From an uncultured Rothia sp. (GTDB lineage Bacteria; Actinomycetota; Actinomycetes; Actinomycetales; Micrococcaceae), in assembly GCA_946221065.1 (NCBI GenBank), contig CAMIIO010000001.1:248001-312000 (forward strand): 64,000 nucleotides of DNA, read 5' to 3'. Below are positions 8,133 through 16,521 of the stretch, one piece after another. Position 1 is the first letter of the stretch. Every line of letters begins with the position of its first letter. The notes below the pieces were generated by a model. It worked only from the letters and a program-made list of their open reading frames with translations, did not search any database and had not been told where the DNA came from. The position numbers were made by a program, and so were the translations under genes.

Positions 8133-9488
8133 ATGGACAATAACCCCCACCCGGTCAACGGACTCATAGACGGCACGGAGCAAACGGGCACCCCCGGGTA
8201 CTCGGCACAGGACGTAGAGCGCTGGATCCCCGAACACCACCGCAATATCTACCGCTCCGCCTTTGAACGCGACCGTGCCCGTGTGCTCCATTCGAGCGCC
8301 CTCCGCCGGCTGGGTGCTAAAACTCAGGTGATGGACCCGGACACCGACGACTTTGTGCGTACCCGCCTAACCCACTCACTAGAAGTGGCACAGATTGGGC
8401 GGGAGGTGGGCAGAATGCTCGGTTGCGACCCCGACGTGGTGGACACCGCCTGCCTCTCCCACGACCTCGGACACCCACCTTTTGGACACAACGGTGAAAC
8501 GGCGCTCAATGTCCTAGCACGCGACATCGGTGGTTTTGAAGGGAACGCGCAAACCCTGCGTCTGCTCACCCGCCTGGAACCCAAAGTGATTCGGCACGAT
8601 GGCGGATCTGCCGGACTCAACCTCACCCGAGCCACACTCGACGCCACCTGCAAATACCCCTGGGACGTAGCCAGCGCGCCGGAGCGCCCCGATGGGCGCC
8701 CCAACCGTAAATTCGGTGTGTACGAAGACGATAAACCCGTCTTCGACTGGTTTCGCGCCCCCGCACGAGCCGCAGGCGTACCAGCCACCCAAAAATGCAT
8801 TGAAGCGATGGTCATGGACCTTGCCGACGACATCTCCTATTCCGTACACGACGTCGAAGACGCCGTCTTTGGCGGACACGTACAGCTCGAAGCGCTCAAA
8901 GACCCCACCAGCCGCGCCCGCGTCTTTGAAAAAACCCGTCAATGGTATGTCCCCCATGCCGACGACGCCGTACTGGATACCGCCCTGACACGGCTCGAAT
9001 CACTAGAACAATGGCTGCCCTATATGAGTGGAACACGTGCCTCCATGGCAGCCTTCAAAGCCCTCACCTCCAAACTCATCGGCAGGTTCGCGGCAAACTC
9101 AATGGAAGCCACCCGCGCCACCTACGGCGCTGAGGCTCCGCTCACCCGCTTTAGCGCACAGCTCATCGTGCCCGAAGAAACCGAACTAGAAATCGCCGTC
9201 ATGAAAGGTATAGCCACCGCCTTCGTCATGACAGTACGCGACGCCCAACCACACTACGAAAACCAACAAGAAATCCTTACCGTACTCGTTGAAGCACTCC
9301 TCGAAAACCCCGAATACCTTGACCCCGTTTTCCGGGCAGACCTCCGCGAACTCGGAACCAACGACGACGCCTCACGGCTCCGGCTAGTCATTGACCAGGT
9401 GGCATCCCTTACTGACCGATCCGCCGTGGCACTCTATAAAAAAATCACTGGCCGCCACTGGATATTTGGCGACAAACCCCTGTGGTAA
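8133..9488 (+). CDS. dgt: Deoxyguanosinetriphosphate triphosphohydrolase-like protein
   Basis: Dgt-family HD hydrolases cleave dNTPs to the nucleoside and triphosphate and so control dNTP pools. The 451-residue protein carries RDRARVLHSSALRRLGAKTQV, then R.THSLEVAQIGREVGR, and the HD metal site CLSHDLGHPPFGHNGE. The later D of DLADDISYSVHDVEDAV completes the metal-binding set. The length fits the shorter actinobacterial subfamily. Preference for dGTP over other dNTPs is not certain in this subfamily. It lies upstream of a small membrane protein gene and dnaG, as in other actinobacteria, which links nucleotide supply with replication priming. Confidence 0.93.
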   Translation: MDNNPHPVNGLIDGTEQTGTPGYSAQDVERWIPEHHRNIYRSAFERDRARVLHSSALRRLGAKTQVMDPDTDDFVRTRLTHSLEVAQIGREVGRMLGCDPDVVDTACLSHDLGHPPFGHNGETALNVLARDIGGFEGNAQTLRLLTRLEPKVIRHDGGSAGLNLTRATLDATCKYPWDVASAPERPDGRPNRKFGVYEDDKPVFDWFRAPARAAGVPATQKCIEAMVMDLADDISYSVHDVEDAVFGGHVQLEALKDPTSRARVFEKTRQWYVPHADDAVLDTALTRLESLEQWLPYMSGTRASMAAFKALTSKLIGRFAANSMEATRATYGAEAPLTRFSAQLIVPEETELEIAVMKGIATAFVMTVRDAQPHYENQQEILTVLVEALLENPEYLDPVFRADLRELGTNDDASRLRLVIDQVASLTDRSAVALYKKITGRHWIFGDKPLW

Positions 9489-9528
9489 ACCACCTAAAAA
9501 TAACGACACACAGATCAAAGGAAACACC

Positions 9529-9801
9529 ATGAGACTGAAAAAATCCTTCAAACAGATAGCCATCATCGCCGCCGTGAGCCTCTGCGTGGGGCTCATGGTG
9601 GGATCACTCCTGAACTCTTTTGTGTGGGCGCTCGCAGCCTTTGCAATTACCCTGTGCGTGGGACTTTCTCCGGCAGACTTTGGCATGGCACGCAAAGAAT
9701 CTGCTCACTCCCTAGACGATGATTTCGACGAGGACGCAAGTTTTGACCCCGATAACGAACAGCTACGCCGTGAAGAAGAAGCCCTCAAACACTGGCGCTA
9801 A
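9529..9801 (+). CDS. Small membrane protein with acidic tail, unknown function
   Basis: The 90-residue product starts at an ATG with an AAAGGAAA ribosome site; a longer in-frame extension back to 9391 lies inside dgt and is not used. It has a basic N-terminus (MRLKKSFKQ), two short hydrophobic segments (IAIIAAVSLCVGLMVGSLL and FVWALAAFAITLCVGL) and an acidic cytoplasmic-looking tail rich in Asp and Glu. I do not recognise a family. It sits between dgt and dnaG on the same strand. Confidence 0.7.
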   Translation: MRLKKSFKQIAIIAAVSLCVGLMVGSLLNSFVWALAAFAITLCVGLSPADFGMARKESAHSLDDDFDEDASFDPDNEQLRREEEALKHWR

Positions 9802-9870
9802 TCGCGGATTCACCGGATGACTTCGCTCCAGCCCAGAGCATAGCTCACAGCGCCGGGGCGCCGCCATCGC

Positions 9871-9876
9871 TATCAT
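9871..9876 (+). promoter_or_regulatory. -10 element for a leaderless dnaG transcript
   Basis: TATCAT ends 6 nt before the GTG start of dnaG, the spacing expected for a leaderless mRNA. No Shine-Dalgarno is visible upstream of that GTG. No clear -35 is seen. Confidence 0.45.
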
Positions 9877-9882
9877 GAGTAA

Positions 9883-11787
9883 GTGGCTGGATTAATTAAA
9901 CGCGAAGACATCGACGAAGTACGTTCCCGAACCGACATTCGAGAAATTATCGAAGGATACGTGACTCTCAAAAGCGCCGGTATCGGCTCCTTTAAAGGTC
10001 TTTGCCCTTTTCACGACGAACGCACCCCCTCCTTTCACGTCCGCCCCCAGATGGGCACTTTCCACTGCTTCGGGTGCGGTGAATCCGGGGACGTTATCGC
10101 CTTCCTCATGCAGATGGACCACACCTCCTTTACCGAAACCGTGGAAAAACTTGCCGCCCGCATTAATTACGAGCTGCACTACGAGCAGGGCAGCGGCGTC
10201 AGCCGGGAAGAAGTAGGGCGAAGACAACGACTCCTCGACGCCCACAAGATTGCCGCCGAATTCTTCCAAAAAAACCTCTTTACCCCCGCAGCTAAAGAAG
10301 CCCAACAATTTCTGGGCGGTAGAGGATTTGACCCCCAATCCACCCAAAAATTTGGCGTAGGCTATGCCCCCCGGGGCTGGGACCACCTGCTCACCTACCT
10401 ACGAGGTAAAGGCTTCAACGACGAAGAACTCGAAGCAACCGGCATGTTTTCCCGTGGCAACCGCGGACTTTACGATCGATTCCGGGGCAGAATTATCTGG
10501 CCCATCCGCGGTATCGCCGGGGAAACCATCGGATTTGGTGCCCGTAAACTCTACGAAGATGACCAAGGTCCCAAATACCTCAACACCCCCGAAACCCAGC
10601 TCTACAAAAAATCTCAGGTACTCTACGGCATCGACCTCGCCAAGCGAAATATCGCTAAGAAAAAACAAATCGTGGTTGTTGAGGGCTACACCGACGTCAT
10701 GGCGGCACACCTTGCCGGCATCGACACCGCCGTAGCCACCTGCGGAACCGCCTTCGGAGCCGGACACATCAAAATTGTGCGCAGGCTCCTCGGCGACGAC
10801 GGCTCAGGAGGAGAAGTCATCTTCACCTTTGACGGCGATGCCGCTGGACAAAAAGCCGCGCTCTCCGCATTCCAAGAAGACCAAAAATTTATCGCCCAAA
10901 CCTATGTTGCCGTGGCAGATGAAGGCATGGATCCCTGCGACCTCCGCCTGGCTAGAGGGGACGCCGCCGTGCGCTCGCTCATCTCCTCCCGACGTCCACT
11001 CTTTGAATTCGCGTTACAAGCGACCATGCGCAACTACGACCTCACCACTATCGAGGGGCGAGTCCGTGCCATGCGCGCCGTCGCCTCCATCGTCGCCGGA
11101 ATTAAAGACCGTGCCCTGCAACCTGCCTACGTGCGCGAAGTTGCCGGCTGGCTCGGATTAGAAGCAGACGAGGTGCAACGAGCCGTCATCTATGCCCAGC
11201 AGAACCCGCAACAAAGCTACCGCGAACGCGCCGAAGCCGAGCAGCACGCCCGCGACGTCGCCACACAACAACAAGCCCAAGATCTTGCTCGCGCACAGAA
11301 CCCTTTTGAGGTGCCCGATCTGCAAGATCCGGTAGCCCGGATGGAACGCGAAGCGCTAGAAGCTATTATCCAGGTGCCCCACTACATCAACCTCTCACAA
11401 TGGCAAGAGCTCGCTAACGTGCGCTACCGCTACCGAATGCATTCCGCATTGGGTGAGGGCGTGGTGGAAGCTGCCAGTGAAATCGTGCCTCAGCCCGGAG
11501 CTATCTGGGTGAATGCGGTGCGCTCTCATTGCGTTCCCGAGGTGCATGGCTTACTTGCAGAACTTACCGTAGCGCCCATTCCAGCTCGCACCGAGGAACA
11601 GCTACAGCGCTATGTCACTGATATTTTGAACCGACTTTTTGAGCAACAAATCAACGGTTACAAATCGGACCTACTCATGGACTTACAACGCACCAACCCT
11701 AATAGTGACCCGGAAACTTACCGGCATTTGCAACGTCAATTACTGGAACTTGAGTTGCGACGACGTGCATTGCGGGCAGAAGACTAG
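9883..11787 (+). CDS. dnaG: DNA primase
   Basis: DnaG makes the RNA primers for replication. The 634-residue protein has the N-terminal CHC2 zinc-binding domain (LCPFHDERTPSFHVRP...FHCFGCGESGDVIAF). The catalytic core and TOPRIM domain follow, with VVEGYTDVMAAHLAG and the metal-binding FTFDGDAAGQKAA. The C-terminal helicase-binding region (about 440-634) is weakly conserved, as usual. The GTG start gives VAGLIKREDIDEVRSRTDI, which matches actinobacterial homologues. The gene is downstream of dgt and appears to have its own leaderless promoter. Confidence 0.96.
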   Translation: MAGLIKREDIDEVRSRTDIREIIEGYVTLKSAGIGSFKGLCPFHDERTPSFHVRPQMGTFHCFGCGESGDVIAFLMQMDHTSFTETVEKLAARINYELHYEQGSGVSREEVGRRQRLLDAHKIAAEFFQKNLFTPAAKEAQQFLGGRGFDPQSTQKFGVGYAPRGWDHLLTYLRGKGFNDEELEATGMFSRGNRGLYDRFRGRIIWPIRGIAGETIGFGARKLYEDDQGPKYLNTPETQLYKKSQVLYGIDLAKRNIAKKKQIVVVEGYTDVMAAHLAGIDTAVATCGTAFGAGHIKIVRRLLGDDGSGGEVIFTFDGDAAGQKAALSAFQEDQKFIAQTYVAVADEGMDPCDLRLARGDAAVRSLISSRRPLFEFALQATMRNYDLTTIEGRVRAMRAVASIVAGIKDRALQPAYVREVAGWLGLEADEVQRAVIYAQQNPQQSYRERAEAEQHARDVATQQQAQDLARAQNPFEVPDLQDPVARMEREALEAIIQVPHYINLSQWQELANVRYRYRMHSALGEGVVEAASEIVPQPGAIWVNAVRSHCVPEVHGLLAELTVAPIPARTEEQLQRYVTDILNRLFEQQINGYKSDLLMDLQRTNPNSDPETYRHLQRQLLELELRRRALRAED

Positions 11788-11906
11788 GGCGGGTTCCACA
11801 CCACCCGCAGAATGTGGTGCAAGTCATGGAATTTCGATTTGCGCCCCGCCAAAAACATGTGTAGAGTTATTACTCGTTGCGGCGAACAAAGCCACAACGG
11901 GAATGA

Positions 11907-11979
11907 TCCCCCGTAGCTCAATTGGCAGAGCATTCGACTGTTAATCGAAGGGTTACTGGTTCGAGTCCAGTCGGGGGAG
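11907..11979 (+). tRNA. tRNA-Asn (anticodon GTT)
   Basis: The 73-nt cloverleaf has a 7-bp acceptor stem (TCCCCCG with CGGGGGA), a D-arm GCTC...GAGC, an anticodon stem TTCGA/TCGAA with loop CTGTTAA (anticodon GTT), and a T-arm ACTGG-TTCGAGT-CCAGT. The discriminator is G and CCA is not encoded. The last 14 bases and the following sequence are repeated 121 bp downstream. Confidence 0.97.
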
Positions 11980-12035
11980 CAATGCGAAGTCCATTAGTGA
12001 AAGCTGGTGGACCTCTTTGTTTAAACCAGTAACCT
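11966..12035 (+). repeat. Direct repeat copy 1, covering the tRNA-Asn 3' end
   Basis: This 70-bp segment includes the tRNA-Asn T-arm and acceptor 3' strand and its 3' flank. It aligns without gaps to 12087-12156. The first 18 bases (11966-11983) are identical and the rest differs at roughly one position in five. Confidence 0.85.
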
Positions 12036-12086
12036 ATTCGCAAGGATTTCTGATTCGCTTTATTCCGCGAGAAATTTTTCGCTCCA

Positions 12087-12156
12087 TCCAGTCGGGGGAG
12101 CAATATGAAGTCCGTTAGCGAAATCTGGTGGTCTTTTTCGTTTAAATCAGTAACCT
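12087..12156 (+). repeat. Direct repeat copy 2, orphan tRNA-Asn 3' end
   Basis: This copy lacks the 5' part of the tRNA; only the final T-stem, acceptor strand, discriminator and flank are present. The pattern is like a direct repeat at a tRNA attachment site or the remnant of a lost tandem tRNA gene. The 51 bp between the copies codes for nothing I recognise, and apart from these repeats and a promoter-like element near 12309 I see nothing in 11980-12367. Confidence 0.8.
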
Positions 12157-12308
12157 GCTCCGCTGATGAACCATAGCGCCCCCCATACTCTTACGTTGCA
12201 CACCAAGATTGTAGAACCTCACCCAAATCAAGCCATGCTGCAGTAAATGCCCTCCTCACCTGCATTAATGGGGCGAGTTTTGGTTTTCTCCGGAGTCGCC
12301 AATTATTC

Positions 12309-12336
12309 TTGAACCGGAAACTGATAGACTTAAGAC
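12309..12336 (+). promoter_or_regulatory. Candidate promoter for the holin-X-like gene
   Basis: TTGAAC (12309-12314) and TAAGAC (12331-12336) are separated by 16 bp and lie about 30 bp upstream of the chosen start. This is a weak consensus match. Confidence 0.3.
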
Positions 12337-12367
12337 CAAAAGCACACTTACTTTAAGAGGTATGGGT

Positions 12368-13300
12368 ATGACCGAAACCATTAAAACAGTCAAACCTGAA
12401 GACCCGCGCGCCGAAAGCGTGCGTGTCGAAGGCGTACACACCGCAACAGCCCGCGCCGGCACCCGCCAGCCCCGGGTGCGCGCCGCATTCGCCGGACTCA
12501 AATCCAGTGCAAGCCGCACCGTGGACGCCACCAAGGTAATTACCCGCCTAGCTCCTAAGCAGCTCAAAGACGAAATCCAAATCGCCAAATTTGAGATGAA
12601 AGACAAGGCTGTTGGGTTAGGCAAGGGCGTTGCTGTGGTCGCGGTTGGGCTACTCTTCGGTCTGTTCCTCCTGATTAGCCTCGTTAGCGCGGCAATTCTT
12701 GGTCTTGGCAAAGTTATGGAACCATGGCTGGCAGCACTCGTTCTTGCCCTGGTTTTTCTTATCCTCATGGCAATCTTCGCGCTCATCGGCGTGAAAATGA
12801 TTAAGAAGCAACTTCCCTTCAAACCCGAATCTGCTATCTTCGGCATCCTATACGACCTTGGTGTTCTCAAAGACGGTTCTGCGATGAGCTCCGAGCGCTT
12901 AAAGCGTGAACAGGAAGAAAAGGCAGAAGCCAAGCAGAAAGAGAAGGAAGCTCAAGAAGTCGCTGCTAAAGAAGAAGCCCAGAAAGAAGACAGCCAAGCT
13001 CCTGCCGCCAACGAGGAACAGCTCAAGCAGCGCACGGCACAGCGTCGCGAACACCTCAAAGCACTGCGTGATGACCTTAACGGAAACCTACAGGACTCCA
13101 AATCACACAGCACTCGTCTGGTAAGTGGAGCTAAAGCAAACGTTCAGGCAGTACCCACCCAGGCTAAAGATCGCGGTCGTCATCTTGCACAGAACGCAAC
13201 AGACCCCGAAGTTCTCAAAGCACGCTGGGGCGTTTTTGCAACCTTAGCTGCATCCGTTAGTGCGTTCTTCGTATTCCTCGGAAAACTCATTCGTCGCTAA
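12368..13300 (+). CDS. Actinobacterial phage-holin-family (holin-X/DUF1469-like) membrane protein with coiled coil
   Basis: The 310-residue product has three parts. An N-terminal basic arm with RLAPKQLKDEIQIAKFEMKDK (about 60-85) is typical of the actinobacterial holin-superfamily III/DUF1469 proteins. It is followed by two transmembrane helices (GVAVVAVGLLFGLFLLISLVSA and LAALVLALVFLILMAIFALIG). A long charged coiled coil rich in Glu, Lys and Gln (about 180-240) follows, and the C-terminus has a further hydrophobic segment (FATLAASVSAFFVFLGKLIRR). Despite the name this is a chromosomal envelope protein, not evidence of a prophage. The second ATG (12368) is preferred over 12362 because it is properly spaced from AGAGG. 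The function is unknown. A terminator follows. Confidence 0.75.
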   Translation: MTETIKTVKPEDPRAESVRVEGVHTATARAGTRQPRVRAAFAGLKSSASRTVDATKVITRLAPKQLKDEIQIAKFEMKDKAVGLGKGVAVVAVGLLFGLFLLISLVSAAILGLGKVMEPWLAALVLALVFLILMAIFALIGVKMIKKQLPFKPESAIFGILYDLGVLKDGSAMSSERLKREQEEKAEAKQKEKEAQEVAAKEEAQKEDSQAPAANEEQLKQRTAQRREHLKALRDDLNGNLQDSKSHSTRLVSGAKANVQAVPTQAKDRGRHLAQNATDPEVLKARWGVFATLAASVSAFFVFLGKLIRR

Positions 13301-13320
13301 ATAAGATACGTTATATAAAG

Positions 13321-13350
13321 CACCTCACATCATCAGATGTGGGGTGTTTT
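13321..13350 (+). terminator. Rho-independent terminator
   Basis: An 11-bp stem with one wobble (13321-13331 with 13336-13346) and an ATCA loop is followed by TTTT. Confidence 0.85.
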
Positions 13351-13489
13351 GTGTGAGGAGCTGTGGGCGGTAGTGAAGCTATTTCAGATAGCTCTAACAA
13401 GCTCAAACATGGCACAATAAACACGAGCCATTGTGACAATTTATTAAAGGCTAATCCCAGGTTCTCCGAGATTTAGGTGTACACACTGT

Positions 13490-14716
13490 ATGACTGAACG
13501 ACCACTAACTATCATGATTGGCGCGGACACCTACCCGCCGGATATCAACGGTGCAGCGCAGTTCGGGCAACGTCTTGCCCATGCTATGCGCGACCGAGGG
13601 CACTCTGTTCATGTTGTAGCCGCTAACCCAAACGAGCGTAAAACCCTAACGCGCACCGTGGACGGCATCGTCGAGCACAGGCTCTTTTCCCATAAAGCCT
13701 TGACTCACCCCTACATCCGTATCTGCGCACCCTGGGATATCTGGTATCGGGTGGGAAAAATCCTTGATGAAGTACAGCCCGACGTCGTACACGTGCAATG
13801 CCATTACATTATTGGGCGAGTGTTGATTCTTCAAGCTCGACGCCGTGGTATTCGTGTGGTGGCAACCAATCATTTTATGCCGGAGAACCTTGATCCATTC
13901 CTGCCTTTTCCTGACTCAGTCAATCGTGGTATTGCGCAGGCAAGTTGGAAAGACATGCGGTATATTCTAGGCCAAGCGCAAGTGGTGACCACTCCCACCC
14001 CTATCGGGGCAAAAGCCATGAAGGAATCGGGTGGTTTTAAAAAGCCTGTGATGCCTGTTTCTAACGGCATTGATTTTGCGCATTACGAGCCAAAAACTGA
14101 GGCGGAAAAGCGTGCCTCTGCGGATCAGCGCCGTATTTTCTTTGCTGGCAGACTCGCTGTAGAGAAGAATATTGACGTGCTCATCGAAGCGCTTTCTTTG
14201 CTTCCTGCCTCGTGTGCCGACGTTGTACTGGAGGTTGCCGGTACGGGTGAGATTCTGGATGCTCTCCAGAAGAAGGCACAGGATTGCGGTGTGTCAGAGC
14301 GTGTGAAATTCTTGGGGTTTGTTTCTGACGAGGAGCTTCGTGCTGGCTATCTTCGGGCGAGTGTTTTTTGTCAGCCAGGTACTGCCGAACTGCAGTCGCT
14401 GGTGAGCTTGGAGGCGATGAGTGCTTCGTGTCCGGTGGTACTAGCGAATGCTCTGGCGCTACCACACCTGGTGGATGAGGGGCACAACGGTTTCCTCTTT
14501 GAACCCGGTAACGCTACGGATCTTGCCGCCAAGTTAGCCTATATCTTGGATCTTCCCGAGCAGGAAAGGGAAGCTATGGGGGAGCGTAGTCACGAGATGG
14601 TGAAAGCCCACGCGGCGGAGAAAACTTGGCGTACTTTTGAATCGCTGTATGAGTCGAATGAGCTGTACTACGATTTTGTGACCTCTCAGGCTGGCGGTAA
14701 TCCGCGTGTGAATTGA
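13490..14716 (+). CDS. Glycosyltransferase, GT-B fold, family 4 type
   Basis: The 408-residue protein is a retaining GT4-type glycosyltransferase. The N-terminal domain starts with TIMIGADTYPPDINGAAQF, contains the loop that binds the acceptor, and includes PDVVHVQCH and TNHFMPENL. The C-terminal nucleotide-sugar domain has FFAGRLAVEKNIDVLIEA, VAGTGE, FLGFVSDEELRAGYLRASVF and the E-x7-E region LQSLVSLEAMSASCPVVLAN. The overall pattern resembles diacylglycerol glucosyl- or mannosyltransferases (PimB/DgdA-like relatives), so a role in membrane glycolipid or phosphatidylinositol mannoside synthesis is possible but not proven. It appears monocistronic, with a tRNA gene downstream. Confidence 0.88.
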   Translation: MTERPLTIMIGADTYPPDINGAAQFGQRLAHAMRDRGHSVHVVAANPNERKTLTRTVDGIVEHRLFSHKALTHPYIRICAPWDIWYRVGKILDEVQPDVVHVQCHYIIGRVLILQARRRGIRVVATNHFMPENLDPFLPFPDSVNRGIAQASWKDMRYILGQAQVVTTPTPIGAKAMKESGGFKKPVMPVSNGIDFAHYEPKTEAEKRASADQRRIFFAGRLAVEKNIDVLIEALSLLPASCADVVLEVAGTGEILDALQKKAQDCGVSERVKFLGFVSDEELRAGYLRASVFCQPGTAELQSLVSLEAMSASCPVVLANALALPHLVDEGHNGFLFEPGNATDLAAKLAYILDLPEQEREAMGERSHEMVKAHAAEKTWRTFESLYESNELYYDFVTSQAGGNPRVN

Positions 14717-14784
14717 GTGTTTGCCCGCGCTTCGGGTATTCTAGGATAGTTGCCCAAAGTTATCGAAGATAGCGCCGGTAGCAG

Positions 14785-14858
<74 letters not shown>

Positions 14859-14973
14859 CACTCTATGAAAGTGACCATTCTGTGTTGTCGTGATTGTCCT
14901 GGGACGGTCTGAGCGATATAGGATGGTCACTTTTCGCAAGAGCGTGGTCATGAGCCGCGTCCGAGAGCGGGTT

Positions 14974-14979
14974 TACACT
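14974..14979 (+). promoter_or_regulatory. -10 element for a leaderless transcript of the GNAT pseudogene
   Basis: TACACT ends 7 nt before the ATG at 14987, the usual leaderless spacing. The promoter seems intact although the gene is broken. Confidence 0.4.
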
Positions 14980-14986
14980 ATTGTTC

Positions 14987-15580
14987 ATGACCTCCACCCA
15001 GGCTCCTACCCTCCGCGGGCAGCTCGTACAACTTGAACAGCTCAGCCCGGAACATGCCACAGATTTACAGTGCGCCAGCGCAGACGGCGAGCTCTGGCGG
15101 CTCTGGTACACCAGCGTTCCCCACCCCGACGACGTCGAGCAAGAAATTCAGAACCGGCTCGCACAGCAAGAGACAGGGAAGATGGTTCCCTTTGCTACCC
15201 GCCGGCTGGAAGATTAGCGGATTATCGGCATGACAAGCCTCTATAGTTTTGATTGGTCTGTGCCCACCACCTACATCGGATACACCTGGAATGCTCTGAG
15301 TGCCCAGCGTACCGGAACCAATATCGAGTCTAAAAAGCTGTTGCTTCGCTATCTTTCTGAGGAGCGAGAGTGCATCTCGGTGTATCTAGAAACCCACAAA
15401 TATAACAACCAATCACGCACAGCAATCGAGGCAATCGGAGCCAGTCTTGATGGTATCTTGCGCAATCACAAACGCATGCCAGATTGATCTATCAGAGATA
15501 CCGCCGTGTACTCCATCGTGCGTGATGAATGGGGTGCTGTTTATAACCTTCTGAGCCGGCGACTGGAAAAGTACCTCTAG
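14987..15580 (+). pseudogene. GNAT (RimJ/RimL-like) acetyltransferase pseudogene, two in-frame stops
   Basis: A single reading frame of 197 codons plus stop encodes a GNAT protein but is cut by TAG at 15215-15217 and TGA at 15485-15487. Before the first stop: TLRGQLVQLEQLSPEHATDL...VPFATRRLED. Between the stops: RIIGMTSLYSFDWSVPTTYIGYTWNA...ERECISVYLETHKYNNQSRTAIEAIGASLDGILRNHKRMPD. After the second: SIRDTAVYSIVRDEWGAVYNLLSRRLEKYL. The three parts join in the same frame with no missing domain, so only point changes disrupted it. The RNHKRMPD-x-S-x-RDT-x-VYSI ending is characteristic of the family. The acetyl-CoA loop Q/R-x-x-G-x-G/A is replaced by AQRTGTN as in this subgroup. Decay looks recent. 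Confidence 0.85.
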
Positions 15581-15659
15581 CCGGAATCTGCCTACCCACC
15601 CATAACTCCCTCTCTGGGCTCTCCATATCGCGCCGACGTCGTAGGTCGCCTCGTGTAGC

Positions 15660-16262
15660 TTATGCAGAGAAATCCTGGGCAAAGGGTAGGAGTACACTGG
15701 GCTCACTCAGACCCAAAAATAGTAGTGGATTCAGGTAATCTGCTCTCTTGCCGGCGCCTTCTCGCACACCCCAGTGTACGCATTGGACGGCGCAGTGGGG
15801 CTGCGCAGGGTCAATGCGCGCAATCTTCTGTCCGGCAGAAACCTTGGTTCCTTTTTTCAGTGGTTCGGTGATGGGCTCAAAGCTGGACCGCAATCCGTTT
15901 GCGTGTTCAATAGTGATTACTTGGCGATCCACAACAGTGCCGGCGAATACCACGGTGCCATCGGCGGGGGAGCGAACTGCCCCATCAGCGCTTGCTAAAT
16001 CGACCCCGCGGTGCCCGGCATTCCATTTCTTTGCCGGCTTATCAAATTCTTTGAGTACCTCAATTTTTCCGGAGACTGGAGACTGCCAGCCGAGCGCTAC
16101 TGCCTCATTTGCAGAGATAGAGTGCGCGGTACTATTGACAAGCTGTAGCAGGAAAGCGACGGTAAAAATTACTATAAAACACAGTATTTTCACTGCCTTT
16201 CGCACTAGCCACAATCTCCGATAGGCTTCTTTGCTTGGTCCATTTCCCATAAATGTTCTCAT
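15660..16262 (-). CDS. M23 family metallopeptidase (murein endopeptidase)
   Basis: The 200-residue protein has a basic N-terminus and one transmembrane segment (AVKILCFIVIFTVAFLLQLV, about 24-43), followed by an extracytoplasmic M23 (lysostaphin/LytM-type) domain. The zinc and catalytic residues appear in AGHRGVDLAS (H..D) and CVHWGVREG (HxH-like: H then W-G-V). Two further motifs, SPADGTVVFAG and VITIEHANGLRSSFEPI, are family-typical. It should cleave peptidoglycan cross-bridges or act as an amidase activator. The ATG at 16262 has GGAGAAGG upstream and is preferred over a GTG at 16289. It is divergent from rpsB, an arrangement common in actinobacteria. Confidence 0.87.
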   Translation of the reverse strand: MRTFMGNGPSKEAYRRLWLVRKAVKILCFIVIFTVAFLLQLVNSTAHSISANEAVALGWQSPVSGKIEVLKEFDKPAKKWNAGHRGVDLASADGAVRSPADGTVVFAGTVVDRQVITIEHANGLRSSFEPITEPLKKGTKVSAGQKIARIDPAQPHCAVQCVHWGVREGAGKRADYLNPLLFLGLSEPSVLLPFAQDFSA

Positions 16263-16333
16263 ACCTTTGCCTTCTCCCCTTTCTGGCACCAGCAGAGCAG
16301 AAAAATCTTACCCGCACCAGTGTTTACCAAAAA

Positions 16334-16381
16334 TTGTGGATAACTTACCCTGGAATCTTGCGGATTTTCACTTATCCACAA
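16334..16381. promoter_or_regulatory. Pair of inverted perfect DnaA-box-like sites
   Basis: TTGTGGATAA (16334-16343) and TTATCCACAA (16372-16381) are exact inverted copies that both contain the bacterial DnaA box TTATCCACA. They lie between the divergent M23 peptidase and rpsB, far from an obvious replication origin. DnaA binding is inferred from consensus only. Confidence 0.5.
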
Positions 16382-16440
16382 CCCTCGGTTGGGATAGTTG
16401 AGGCAGTGGTGATCTAACGCCATGTAGCCGAGAAAACATC

Positions 16441-16477
16441 CCCGGGAAGGGGAGGGGCATCACCTCCACTTCCCGGG
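16441..16477. other. Long GC-rich hairpin upstream of rpsB
   Basis: A 17-bp near-perfect stem (16441-16457 with 16461-16477, two mismatches) closes a CAT loop. It is flanked by AAAATT on the plus side and TTTTC on the minus side. No upstream plus-strand gene needs a terminator here, so its role is unclear. Confidence 0.6.
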
Positions 16478-16492
16478 AAAATTACTGTATAG

Positions 16493-16521
16493 TTGAACAT
16501 TGCAGTTTGCCTTGCTACTAC
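16493..16521 (+). promoter_or_regulatory. Candidate rpsB promoter with a long structured leader
   Basis: TTGAAC (16493-16498), a 17-bp spacer and TACTAC (16516-16521) give a good vegetative promoter match. It would make a leader of about 300 nt before rpsB. The leader holds further hairpins at about 16611-16637 and 16655-16671, a layout that would suit autoregulation by ribosomal protein S2, which is known in other bacteria. The rest of 16263-16825 holds no gene that I can see. Confidence 0.4.

Noticed and set aside
12368..13300. Prophage holin
   Set aside because: The family name includes holin, but no phage genes are nearby and the long coiled coil is typical of chromosomal actinobacterial envelope proteins.
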